NCBI GenBank assembly: GCA_029961685.1
Contig: JARWKL010000008.1
Coordinates: 3,288,501 to 3,352,500, forward strand
From: Aristolochia californica
Lineage: Eukaryota > Streptophyta > Magnoliopsida > Piperales > Aristolochiaceae
DNA: 64,000 nt
Direction: 5' to 3'
Positions 21,598 through 33,336 of this stretch are shown piece after piece (positions within the stretch are counted from its first letter, which is position 1; every line of letters begins with the position of its first letter). The translations under genes were made by a program, and so were the position numbers. A model generated the notes under the pieces. That model did not search any database. It was not told the origin of the DNA and worked only from the letters and a program-made list of their open reading frames with translations.

Positions 21598-23854
21598 ATG
21601 GCGCCTCCAGCAGGTCCTTACTCCGGCACCAGCAGTCTTGCTCTAGTAAGTATTCCCCTTCTTGCGTTTTCGCCATCTATCCATGGTTATGTGCGACTTA
21701 TTCGATTCTCATGGGTCTTGCTCTTCATCTGCAGGTGGCGCGCGCTTCGGCTTTCACCGCTGGTCTTGTGTACGGTAGCCTGAAGCTTTCGTACCTGAAG
21801 GTGGGTGGATTCCACTCGTTTTCTTCTATTCCCGTGCTCTTCTTTCGTTTTTTTTTTTTTTTTTTTTTGGGTCAGATGATTTCTACACTACAGACTGTTA
21901 AGTTTTTGGATCTTTTGTTTAAGTCCGATGCCTTGTTGTGGATTAAGATTCGATCCTCATTTAGGTTTTAGTGTTATTGGGTCACTGGGTTTGGTGTTTC
22001 GTTTATGTGGTGAGATATATCTATTGCAGCAGCAGTGGTCAGGTCTGATCCCACTTTAGGTGCTGGGGTTTTGCATCTTGTTCATGGAGACTTGATTTTA
22101 ATGTGGATGTCGACGACTTTGATGACTACTTTGGAGAGAGTTAGAAGCTGATTTCTATGTGTGACGCACACCTATTTCCAGCCATACTAGGGTTGGTAAC
22201 ACAATTTTCTGAAACCGTTCTCTTTTTCTTAGAAACACCTAATTTTTTCTTCCCAAGTCTTGAATTCACTTTAGGATTTGAAAAGTAGGGAAAGCCGTGG
22301 TAAGGTGAGAGTTGGTTGCCATAATTAAGTTTTCTTAAACATTAGTTCTCGTTGTAGTGATAAACTAGATGAGGGCCTTCTTAGCAAAGGCCTTCTGTAT
22401 CTTTACATTACTGGGGTTCAATCTTGGCGGAAAAAGTGAATCTTTCCAGTATAGGTCAACGAAAGTATGTTCATGGACTATGAGGTGCAGGTTCTTCCAG
22501 ATTCATTTGTCACTACATTAGGAACTCCGATTCATTTATGTAGAGCAATCTGATCTTTGCCTTGAATTGCAATGCCTTCATAAGTCGCATTGTGATGAGT
22601 CCATGACCTTTTCAGATTGCCCTCTATGCAAGCTTAAGCCTTTTGCCACCAGAAAACCTCGCTAATCCTGGCACTGGCCCCTGTTTGCTTATTCTTTTGG
22701 TTTTTCTCTCATAACTTTGCTGCATTTGATTCTGATCTTGACACTGTTTGTCTGATTCTTTGACAATTGATATGCCCCTTTATTCACGAGAAATAGGAAA
22801 TCTTTCCTGCCTCTTATATCTACTGACTCTCTGCCTTAGGGAGGAATTGCTCCCAATATTCAAGTCATTCAAGTCAAAATATTTAGAGAGCATATTCAGC
22901 CATCTCAAGCTATGCTTATTGACGGTCGAGGTCCAACGAGATTCAGCTGTTGGTCCTCAACATTATCATAAGCTAAAGTTATTTGTGCATGCTTGTAGTT
23001 GGTCTTTTCTTGCTTTGTGAAAAGACAATTCACGGGCGAGCAGATATTATTGCATTCTATTAAAAGAAAAAGTTTAACGAAACACATAAATGTTGTCTAT
23101 CATTTCATCTACATACAATTGCACCTTCAATACCCTGTAATCAGTATTGACTTCTTTATTTTTCTATCGAATGAGGTACTATACAAGTCTTACATTCCTG
23201 TCATGTTTCATGATCTGATGTCTTGTGCCAAGCTCTTCTATAACAGAAGACTGTAGTGGCTTCATTTAAAGGAACCTCTTTGTTTCATGTGATGGTCTTT
23301 TGGTCTTCTGTATTGGGGTAGGTCTTGTTTTTGGCTGTTTTCAAGATGCTTTGTGTGACTGAAAGGAAAGGATGAGTTATTTTGCACCTTTGCATGAGAA
23401 AGCCCTTCCATTTTGGGAAGGATGAGAAGAACTCTGGTGATATATATGCTCCTATTATTGTTTACATTAAATTTTTCTACCAGTACTCCATGTAAGCAAA
23501 AACAATTTTGTTGAAAGTAAAAAATCGATGGTGTGCATACTAATGGTATATTATCGGGAACGTCCGGGGGTGGGGGTGGAGTTGGAAGAAGAGGGAGACA
23601 GAACAGGTAACAAGCACTATATCATCCAATTTGTATCTGGTTTTAATGCCCTTCCTGGTAATAAAAGAAAAACCGAAAGAGAGTATAATGATCGTGTTGG
23701 TATTCCTATTACACCTTTTAAGATCGTATTTAACTTGATGATTTCACTTTTGTTGATTCATTGACTTGGACTGACATCCGGATGCATGTTTGTTTCTCTT
23801 TTGCAGGCAAAGGCAAAGTCACAAAAAAAGGCTGAGGCCAAGGCTCACCATTGA
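21598..23854 (+). CDS. Mitochondrial ATP synthase subunit e-like small protein
   Basis: Three short coding exons, 21598-21645, 21735-21800 and 23807-23854, join in phase to give 53 residues. The start MAPPAGPYSGTSSLALVARA, the hydrophobic SAFTAGLVYGSLKLSYLK segment and the Lys/Ala-rich end KAEAKAHH (with one Glu) match the plant small proteins annotated as ATP synthase E chain. These are single-span inner-membrane proteins of complex V, where subunit e helps dimerise the enzyme. The GLVYG segment carries a glycine motif like the GxxxG used in dimer contact. A leader intron is likely: donor CATTCG|GTGAGT at 21306/21307 and acceptor TTTGCAG at 21571, leaving 26 bases before the ATG. The last intron is 2.0 kb and shows no genes. 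Confidence 0.85.
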
Positions 23855-24450
23855 GCTATGAGCTTTGATTTGTTTGATCTTAATTAGGTTTTGCCTAAGA
23901 GCAGAAGACTTCTTGATTGCTCTTCTTTCGTTTTTTGTTTTTTTTTGGTTGTCTGCAGGAGACAAACCATGACAGTCAAAAGCTAAAAGAATGGCTTTCA
24001 AGTGAATGGCTTTGTACTTAATTTTTTTAATGTCGTTTGTCCAATTAAGGATTTGAATCCTTAGCTTTCAAGTGAAGATTGTCTACCTGAGCAATGTAAT
24101 AAAATATTGGGAGTCCTCCCTCGATTTCAAATCTCATTTTCATTCTCAGTTTTTCCGTCAGAATGTCCAATTAAGAAATTAAATTAGATTTTGAAACTGA
24201 GATCCTCCAGTAACAAAGCAGTGGAAAACATGGACTGGAAGAGATCTTTTCTTCCAAAATGCTGCCCCAGTTCATTGTTCACAAGAACGCATTGAGCCGT
24301 TTGATTTCTTTTTTAACACATTTCAAGTTAAAAACATACAGGAAACCAAAATGCGCTGCTGTTACTCTTACATGATGTATATAGAGCGAGTAATTTAACC
24401 CCACTTCTTTCCAGAGGAGCGTTTCAAAGAATAGGCCAAATAAAATGCCT

Positions 24451-27400
24451 TTATATGTCTCTCAATACAGGCCACCCTTTCCTAAAAATTTCACTGATTT
24501 TTCCTTCAATATCCTTTTGGATCTTTGATGGACATAGCTCTGCAGTGTAGCTATTCAGCTTTGTTGCTACGCTTGATCTTGTGAGCTCCTCGTCACGCAT
24601 GTTGCCCAGTAGTTGGAGAAGATTTGGGTTCCGTTTTAGCTCGAACTTCTGCAGCATTTGCAATGCAAGTTCGTTAAAGATTACATAAGGATTAGAAGGT
24701 TTTTTCCATCCTCAGGCTCTCAAAGTTTAAACCATTAACCAAATATGAAGTGGACACAATCAAATGTTCATGCAAAGCACTAAAATCTATACTGCTTGAC
24801 GTAAAAGAAACAGCTATATACATATAGAACCTACCATTGAGTGGCAAGTAGTTGTCATGATTTTTTTAAGGTATTTACAACAATGTAGTGATAGGAGTTT
24901 CTCATTAAAATGATGGCTTTAGAGAATCAAAGCACTGAAACCCTCATCAAGTTCAACAGCAAAGAGAAGCAGTAAGAACAACGTTTGTCCAGAAAGCTCT
25001 CTTTGAAAGAAAAATGAAAGGTTGACTTCTAAATATGATATGCTCATTAAAGATTTTCATGTAATTGCAGTAATCATTAAACAAATTCAGTCACTAAACA
25101 AGGGAAAGTAATATACTAAGAACTCTAGTGGTTAAATAATACTGAAAAATAACACACGTAAAAAGAACAGACTGATTAACCAACAAAGCAGGTGCAAATA
25201 CTAACATCGAACTTAGATCCACCAAAATAGATGTTTGGATGGCCAGCATATTTTGGCTGAACCCTGTTTTAGAGCATAAACATCTCTTTTAAATAATCCT
25301 GGTTTTTCTTTTCTGTATGAGCTTCAGAAATTCTCTTATATGAGAAGCAGATAGACAGAACAGTGTGCAGTGAAAGTTGCTCAATCTTTAAGTTCTTCCT
25401 TTTTCAGATTGCTTCTACAATCTCGATCTCTAGTAGCTATCATTGAGGAGCACTGGTGGAGTCATACATATAAGCATTTTCTGTCTAAGATTTGAAAATT
25501 TTCAAAGTAGCTAAAACTGCACCCCAATCTAGATTGTAGATAATGACAATTAAAGCTCCATATAAACCTCCGAAGTTCAAACAATACATGCATTGTGTGA
25601 CCAGCACAGTATCTCAACCTTAAAAGAAATTATTACAACAAGACATGATAATTGCAGATCCATTATCAAATACCATGCAATATCACTTAAGTTGTAAGAT
25701 CAGTGATTCTCATAATAGGTGTAACCATGTACTATCCCATACCTGATGCTCAGATTCAGCGAGATAAAATGTTCCCAATTGCTGAATTTCTGTAGTCACA
25801 AGAGTGCTCCTATCTCTAGTTTGTTCTTTTTCTTTACCAACGGCAGCTAATCTAGTTTCCTCAGTTCCATTAACAAATATTATGGACCTACAGATGATCA
25901 CAATATTAGAAAACTTAAACAAGAAATTTGAGAAACAATGGTCAAAACAGAATAAAAAGAACTTTTGCTAAAGTTATCAGATGAATATACCTATACTGGT
26001 TACCTACATCAGGACCTTGACCAAAAATTTGCCTGGAATCATGACTGGACCAAAAGACATCCAAAAGCTTCCTAAATTGAATCATCCTGGGATCATATTC
26101 AACCTGCAGTTGTGTCATGAAACCTAAATGATGCATTCTTGTTCAAGAAAAATCATTATGCTGAAAACAGTATATGAGTAGTTTCCAAAAATTGTTGTTA
26201 ATTGAGTGATGAGATTGTAATCTGCACTTATTTTCATGAAAACTTTGGGATATTTAAAGCAAGCGGAAGATTTTGAACCTCAATAATACAGCATTCAGTT
26301 GTGATCCAATATGATACTGGGGAACTAGCACAACATTCAGTAATTCGAAATGTAAAAGTACCACACACCAGCCACCAAATTGTTTGCACAAAAGAAAATT
26401 TTAATTGCAAATGCATATAGTCATTTATGTATTATTGCCATGGACCAAATCCATTTATGCCCATGCTATACTTTAAAAATCCCTCAGTTGTATTCTCATC
26501 ACATGCATCCTCAATCTTCCCCCTTTCTTTGAAATGCATATGGATGTCGACATTCACTTGTAAAGACTCACTTGGTCATAATTCATTGTAAAGAAACCCA
26601 TAACTATCTATGCTGATGACATGGAGGCATAAGTTCAACATGCATTAAATTCAGTTATTCAGGTTAGGTTACACAAATATAATAAGGTGACTGCTTTCAG
26701 GCATATACTTTAGAAAGTTAAGTGCAATTCTTCTTACAACCAACATTATAGAGCACATACTCTAACTCTAATCTAAATCGAGCACATGTGTGCTAACTTG
26801 TAGTGATCGTACAATGGCCTTTACACAATTAAATGTGCTGAATTTTTGGAAAATATGTCAGACATATTGTCAACAATATACATTTCCACATCCATTCATT
26901 TGGCGAATGTGGTGGAGCTATGTAGAATGTACACCTTTCCAGATAGACATTCAGCCCAGCTGCCAGAGATTTTTCAAATAAAATATTTAATAGAAAATGA
27001 ATGAAAATTTCCAAAAGTCATCAAATTCAGTGCTTTTTCCTAGTTCAGCTAGCAAATATGGACTAAAATTATCTAGACTTCACTCCTTTTCAAATCAAGT
27101 CATCTCTGCCTTGGAGGGTTTTCTGTTCCTGCACGGGAGTGTTTTACAATGGTAAAAAGTACGCTAAGACTTCTAATGTTCTTTTAATTGTATCGGTTCA
27201 CCAATTCTCAGGAGTAACTCATTACTCAGTAACACCAAAGAAACATAGCTGAGAAGATACACCAAAATGGGTACCTACAAGATTTCACTACTCTTTTCAC
27301 TCCACTTAGTTCTATCCCCTTCTAGGAGTATTTTAGTGTTAGGTTCTATGGGAACCGGACGATCATATTTGGTCAAATACCTAGCAACAAACTCCTATGT

Positions 27401-28100
27401 TCCTTTCATTAAGACCGAACAAGTTCCTGGATGACAAATTGAGGATATCAATATCGATCATATCTAGAATTCAAGAAATTCAAGCTGAGATAAAATTGCC
27501 AGTTTGACTTAAAAGTAGCCAACAAATAGAAGCCGAATGGAATTAGATCAACAACACCAAAACACCAGACGAAAGAAATTGGAACTTCTGGTAGTTAAAG
27601 ACAGATAAGTGAAGGAGAGTTCTTCCCAATTTACAATTATCTGCACCTCTAACTCATAATCATAAGAAGAATCGACTTAAAAAGACTAGCAAACACAGAG
27701 AATACAGATCCAAAACTATAGACTCAACAATTTTTTTATCAACAAGCAGTCGAAGAGAATCCAACTTCGGAGGAACAATCAAAGCGGAAGAGATTAGGGA
27801 AGAAACGACAATCACCTGAACAGCTTCGGCGTGATCGCCCAAGTTTCGGAACTCAGGATTGACTTTGGTGCCTCCAGCATAACCTACACTCGTCCGCACG
27901 ACTCCCGGGACGCATCCAAAAAAGGCTTCGGACCTCCAGAAGCTCCCGAGGGCAAAGACGGCAGTCTTCAAAGGCAAGTTGGCCTCATTGACGATCGATT
28001 CGGACACCCGTTCAGGCAATCGAATAGCCAGAGCGCTTTCCGCCACGAGAATCCAGAGGGCAAAGCGTAGAAGGCTTACCTTCTTGTTCGAGAACTTCAT
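24451..28100 (-). CDS. MSRA5: Peptide methionine sulfoxide reductase A5-like, secreted
   Basis: Four exons on the minus strand, 27816-28100, 25991-26103, 25743-25887 and 24451-24648, join in phase to 246 residues. A cleavable signal peptide is clear ([16 protein letters not shown], residues 10-25). The MsrA fold follows: [66 protein letters not shown], and the conserved end [11 protein letters not shown]. In classical MsrA the catalytic motif is GCFWG. Here it is GSFWR, with Ser in place of the catalytic Cys, as I recall for the plant MSRA5 subgroup. True methionine-S-sulfoxide reductase activity is therefore uncertain. Location is secretory pathway or extracellular, inferred from the signal peptide. 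It diverges from the methyltransferase gene at 28517. Confidence 0.92.
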
Positions 28101-28516
28101 CGCCGCGACAAGAACCGGTGACAGACGGTTCGCCGGGAAAACTGAATCAGAAGGCGACAGTGATAATTAAATACCTTTCTTTATGACTTGACGAATTGAA
28201 CAGAATCGAAGTGAAATTTCAAATCTGAGCTGGACGCAAGCGTGATATGTGGGCCATGTGGACCTACAGAGACTGGGCCTGTTCGTAAATCAGTGATTGA
28301 TCTAGGCCTACAAATGGGCCGGTCAGATGGAGCACTACTTGATCCACATAAAGAAGGATAGGTGGATTGATATTAGTTGATTCTTGTTCCTTCCCGACAC
28401 TGGATTAACTAACCGACAAGAACTCCACTCACTCTCTTTCAGCTCTCTCTACCTTCTCTCGCCATTTCTGCTCGCGGAATCTTACACTTTGAGCTCTCTG
28501 CTCCTCCTTCCCGCAA
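28101..28516. promoter_or_regulatory. Short divergent promoter between MSRA5-like and methyltransferase genes
   Basis: Only 416 bases separate the two start codons, which point away from each other, so both leaders and promoters must fit here or overlap. CT-rich sequence at about 28426-28500 probably belongs to the methyltransferase leader. Confidence 0.5.
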
Positions 28517-29755
28517 ATGGGTTCAGTTTCTCTGAAGATTGGAGATGGAACGGCTCGATTCAAGCGTGCCTCCGTTTGTTCTTCAGCTCTTAATATCATC
28601 ATGCTTGTCTCTGTGCTCACCACAAATCTTTTCGCTCTCTACGCCTTCACTTCTCCTCCGCATCGTATACACCAGAGCCCCCACAAGAACATCTCTGTGA
28701 TCTCGGAACACGTCTCGTTGATTGTAAGAGAAATCGAGTCCTCGCAGAGAAAACTTGTCCTGATGGAAAAGGAGCTCCTTGGCTTCGAAATCGTTGATAT
28801 TTCGAAACCCAATGTACCCAGCGAGCTGAAGTTGTTTCTTCAGAACAACCCACTTCCACTCGGGAAAGATTCGAAGACTGGGATCACTGAAATGGTGGCG
28901 TCGGTTGGGCATTCGTGTACGGGATCTATGGAACTACTCGCCCGGTATATGAATTATAAGCCCGGAGGTCCCTGCCCGGACGATTCATACCTTGCTCAGA
29001 AGCTGATGTTACGCGGGTGCGAGCCGTTGCCCCGGCGGAGGTGCCTCACGAAAACGATTCCTAGAGTGGGTCTATCTCGCTTTCCTTTGTCGTTATGGAG
29101 ACCTGTGAGTGATAAGATACTAAGCTGGAGCAGTTTTGGGTGTAAGAATTTTGCTTGTTACAATGCGAAAAACAGTGGTGTGGACTTTGATTTGGTTGGT
29201 AATGGGTTTGAAAAACAGAAGTGGGTGAAGTCCCGGGGAAAGAACGATTTTCTCGTAGATGATGTTTTGGCCATGGGAGGAGATGGGATCAGAATTGGGT
29301 TCGATATTGAAGGTGACTCTGGTCATTTTGCTGCTGTTATGGCCAAAAAAAATGTGACAGTTATTACCTCGACCTTGAATCCTAATGCACCTTACAGTGA
29401 GTTTATTGCAGCAAGAGGGCTTTTTCCTTTGTTCGTAACTCCCAACCAAAGGTTTCCGTTTTCTGACGGAGTGTTTGATTTGGTCCACACGAGTAAGCTG
29501 AGTGATGGTGCTCCAGGGGAGAAGATCGAGTTCCTGATGTTTGATATAGATAGAGTTTTGAGGGTCGGAGGATTATTTTGGCTGGATAATTACTATTGTG
29601 TTGATGATGAGAGCAAGAACACACTAACAAGGTTGATTGAGAAGTTTGGGTACAAAAAACTGAGGTGGGTTGTTGGAGAAAAGGTCGATAGCTCCGGATC
29701 AGGAAAGTCTCAGGTTTATTTATCAGCAGTGTTGCAGAAGCCAGTTAGGTTGTGA
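28517..29755 (+). CDS. Intronless type II membrane methyltransferase-like protein (At1g29790-type)
   Basis: A single exon encodes 412 residues. Residues about 22-45 (SSALNIIMLVSVLTTNLFAL) form one membrane span after a short basic N-terminus, predicting a type II Golgi or endomembrane protein. A stem with a short coiled-coil follows (VREIESSQRKLVLMEKELLG). The middle has the conserved Cys-rich part of this plant family (GGPCPDDSYLAQKLMLRGC, PLPRRRC). The C-terminal half is a SAM-dependent methyltransferase-like fold: IRIGFDIEGDSGHFAA replaces the usual glycine-rich motif I, then FDLVHTSKLSDG and DRVLRVGGLFWLDN, the motif typical of DUF248/Methyltransf_29 relatives. The substrate is unknown. 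Cell-wall polysaccharide methylation is a guess from related families. Confidence 0.88.
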   Translation: MGSVSLKIGDGTARFKRASVCSSALNIIMLVSVLTTNLFALYAFTSPPHRIHQSPHKNISVISEHVSLIVREIESSQRKLVLMEKELLGFEIVDISKPNVPSELKLFLQNNPLPLGKDSKTGITEMVASVGHSCTGSMELLARYMNYKPGGPCPDDSYLAQKLMLRGCEPLPRRRCLTKTIPRVGLSRFPLSLWRPVSDKILSWSSFGCKNFACYNAKNSGVDFDLVGNGFEKQKWVKSRGKNDFLVDDVLAMGGDGIRIGFDIEGDSGHFAAVMAKKNVTVITSTLNPNAPYSEFIAARGLFPLFVTPNQRFPFSDGVFDLVHTSKLSDGAPGEKIEFLMFDIDRVLRVGGLFWLDNYYCVDDESKNTLTRLIEKFGYKKLRWVVGEKVDSSGSGKSQVYLSAVLQKPVRL

Positions 29756-31168
29756 TGGAAATTTGTTTTTCCTTCAGATTGAAGATAAACTGATCTTGTT
29801 GAAAGGCAAAAGGTCTTGGATAATTTTATCTTTTTCATTACTTGTGCTATTCTTTTGTTTTATTTAGGCATGAAATTGCTGTTCTTCATAAAATAAGTAG
29901 AACATCAGAAACTCCTCTCTGACTGTGAATCGGCTGATGGATGAGGTATTCTGTAGGATTTATTGTAGTAATGCTCCATAGAAGTTAGCTGGTGTCTGTT
30001 CTTGTATCTGTTGAATCTAAATGGATAAATTGAAGATTAGGGACACACATTTTGTTGAATATCATCACAAACATGGCAACAGTCTCAATGAAGTAAACTA
30101 CTTCAGCTATCTGTTAAACTTTATTTTTCGCATTTGTAGTTTTGTCATTTTCATCTTTATTAATTGAATATGAACTGAATCTGTTGCCAATGATTCTCCA
30201 TCAGACAGCATTCCTGTAGCCTTGGAGGAAGGTTGAAAGATGTGTATCTTTCTATATCATATTAGTACTCTCATATTCTAATTAGATTTGCTCTTGAACA
30301 TCTTTCTTATTCTAAATGAATCTGCAGCTTATTCTGATGGCAACATTTGGATACTTTAGACAGGGAACTGATATCTTCCTCGGTTATATTCTTGGAGTGT
30401 GGGAGGTTTGTTAATTTAAGTATATGATACCAAAGAAAACAGAAGTCGAACATGACAGCTACAGTTTAATTAACTGCTAGTCAATGGAATGTGATCCAGC
30501 ATCAAGGGTAGGCCTGTCAATTAATCCAGGTAATGTCTAATTATCCAAAACAGAGATCTGGTGGAATTTAATCATATATCCGATAAGAGATCTGTCACTG
30601 TTCCAGAGTGGAACTGGAATTAAAAGATACAGATCTGGTAAATACCAATCGGAAACTTTAGCTGTTATAGCATTTGGTTAGATTTGTTCATAATTAGTTT
30701 TCCTATTCTAAGTGAAACTGCAGGTTGTTCTGATTGCAGTAAACGGATAACTTTAGACAGAGAAATTGTAAGAATTCTAGAATAACATTTTCCTTGATTG
30801 GCTTCTTGGAGTGGGGGAGGGGCTGTTAACTGGAAATATTCATGTTTCCTCATGGGACTGTTGCTGCTGCACAATCTCCTCCCCAGCAAAAGCCACAACA
30901 AAGACAGTATACGGTTCATTTTGTATTCTCCTTTGGACAAATGCCTTAGAAAAGGCAGCAGATGCATACCTCTATAGACATCACAAGACTACACACACCC
31001 TAGTACTCGAACTGACTCAGAAATGAAAACTAGTTTCCAGAGATTTTACTTATTGAGACTGCCCTTAGCAATTCTAAGACTATTTATTCTCTACAACAAT
31101 AGTATGCCACATGCAACAGTTCAGTTGACACTTTTATCTATTCTGATGAGTTCACTTCATGGAATTCA
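29756..31168. other. Intergenic region with a diverged duplication
   Basis: The methyltransferase 3' untranslated region occupies the first few hundred bases. About 100-120 bases at 30305-30406 recur at 30700-30820 in diverged form (shared blocks TATTCTAA, CTGCAG, ACTTTAGACAG, TCTTGGAGTG and GGGAGG). No gene is seen. Confidence 0.55.
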
Positions 31169-31917
31169 TTAAACATCAATATGCCTCTTTGATGGAGTGT
31201 TATAGTTGCCAAGAAGTTGTCTAAAAGTTGCTGCAACATGAATATACAAGTTTTTCTTGTTTGCCTTGAGCTCCTCCCCTGACAAGGAAAATCACAAGCA
31301 TATAACATAAACTTCTTTTTCAATTAAAATCTTTCACTTTAGAATCCATTTTAACTTCAATGTAAGAGAAGCAACTGCACCCACTCGCAAAAGAATGATT
31401 TCATGAGAGCTGTAGCTTATGACATTGAAGGAAATAACCTGCAACACTTTTCTCTACCCATTGTCACATATTGCAGAGATTGATTCAGAGTTCGTTTTTG
31501 AATCCAGATGGTATCTATTCTACATGATAAATGCTCCTGAGCTTTTTCTCCTTCTACTAATGAAATTATGCAAGTTGATTTAGTTTCAACAGCCAGTTCA
31601 CTCATCTTCTCACATGAAACAAACTGGGATGAACAATCTCAACGTTCATTTGTTACAATTTTCATATGAAATGCAACTATGAGGTAGTAACTGCTGCTAT
31701 TCTTCATCTGAACCATTTTACCTTGAAGTTTAGAGAGCAGCTTTCTTACTTCAAATGAGCTATATGCATCCTCACTGTGAGACACTGCCTTAGCAAAGAT
31801 TTCCTGTATTTGATGCTGAGAAATATTCACTGTAAATTGTTTATTTAAATCAAGTTCTGTATGATTCACTTTTTGACAGTAATTTGTTGATTGCTTCTTC
31901 TTTTTTGGGATATTCAT
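31169..31917 (-). pseudogene. Decayed 3' end of an unrecognised intron-containing gene
   Basis: Three exon-like open pieces follow each other on the minus strand. The first (about 31917-31730) includes HQIQEIFAKAVSHSEDAYSS and ends at a GT donor after KLLSKLQ. The second (about 31605-31439) includes MSELAVETKSTCIISLVEGE and ends TGTTGCAG|GTTATT. The third (31278-31169) reads EELKANKKNLYIHVAATF on to RHIDV and a stop after a clean CAG acceptor. The reading frames do not connect at either junction, so at least two indels are needed to make a protein. Upstream it breaks off in AT-rich DNA. I do not recognise the family. An unusual splice pattern, rather than a dead gene, is the alternative. Confidence 0.35.
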
Positions 31918-33336
31918 TTTTTATTAGATTCTTCTATTAATATGATACTAAAAAATATTAAAGATCATATTATAATATTAAATTAATATTAATAGTATAT
32001 TAAACATTTTAATGTTAAATTCATGCCATATATTAGATTATATTATATTATTAGATTACTAGTATAAGAGATTAGTCCTTATGATGTGTCTTATGCAAGG
32101 TGAAGTCATCGTTGATGGTAATCTTGTCATAAACCTATTTTCTTTCAAACTCTCATTGAAGGTAGTTTCCACATTCTATTTTTAGGCAAGATGGTGCGGT
32201 TATGAAATTTTAATAATTAAAATTAGATACTCAATCGATGGTCCAGATCATCGATTGATCAATGACCAAGATCAAAGGAACCTGATTATCGGTTGATCAA
32301 TAGTCTAAGTTGTTAGTCAATAGTTAAAATCACAATTTTTGGTCAAAATCGAGATCGATTATTGAGATTAAAACCTAATCAACGATCAAGATGAAGTGGG
32401 TTATAATGAGGCTACCACGAAAATCAAATTAGAGCTGAATATCATCAAAGCATCACATAGGCAAAGGAAGTGGCACATGGGTAACATGTAGTGTTGCAAA
32501 AGAGTTTTCACTCTAGGAAATCAAATAAAAAAACCAAATTAGATATAGGACCTCACATCACTTAAAATCTTGTAACTTTCTTTCTAAGTGTACCAACGGT
32601 CTTTTTCACTTAAGCAATTAGGTATTAATTACAATAATTATAATCAGGTTATATATTGATAGTTTATAATTATAATAAACCTAAGTAGTTAATAATTATG
32701 ATAAAGCTAAGTTGTTGATAAACAAAGATAGTCAATAAACCTAAGTAATACTTATATATGGGTTCAGGTTTCAAGTTTTTAGGGTTTTAGGGTTTAAGGT
32801 TGAGGGTTTAGAATTTAGGGCTTTATTCATCAAATTTAATAAAATATCTTAATTAAATACAAAAGGAGTCATGCACAATCCCCAACGCAGCTCATTCTAA
32901 GAGCTTTCTTCCATTCCCCTTTCTCCTCTTCTCATTCACTCTTCGTCTCTCTCTCAATCTTTGATTTTTTTCAGAACCTATTAGCATTGCGAGCTTCGGT
33001 GATCAAGAATTAAGCTTATGAAAATTCATGTGATCATTACTTGTAAGGTTTGAAGATACAGGGCTGAACAAGAGAACCCACCAAGACAGTTTTCTTTCTT
33101 TTTTGGCTGTTCTCTTGTTCATATTCGTTGCTCATGAAGGTTCGTAAGCAGAAACAATTCACACAAGTGACTGGGAAGCACTTCTTCAATCCTCGTCTGC
33201 CCTTGGAATGTACTAAATCTTGATAACAGCAAAGAAAGTTGCATCCAAGTTGAGAGAAGAACCTTTTTGATTTCTGGCTCGCGTGCAAGAAGGAAATCAG
33301 CAGCATCAGCTCCTCCTCCTAGAACGCAGTCCCCGG
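31918..33336. other. AT-rich intergenic region downstream of ARF5
   Basis: About 31918-32060 and 32600-32760 are strongly AT-rich. The stretch 32228-32370 contains several imperfect copies of a motif around GATCAATCGATGGTC, of unknown origin. The rest is the presumed 3' untranslated region of ARF5. No gene is called. Confidence 0.5.
32775..32820 (+). repeat. Short telomere-like tract (degenerate TTTAGGG)
   Basis: The tract contains TTTTTAGGG, TTTTAGGG, TTTAAGG, TTGAGGG, TTTAGAA and TTTAGGG units in one orientation, matching the plant telomere repeat TTTAGGG with errors. Confidence 0.6.
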
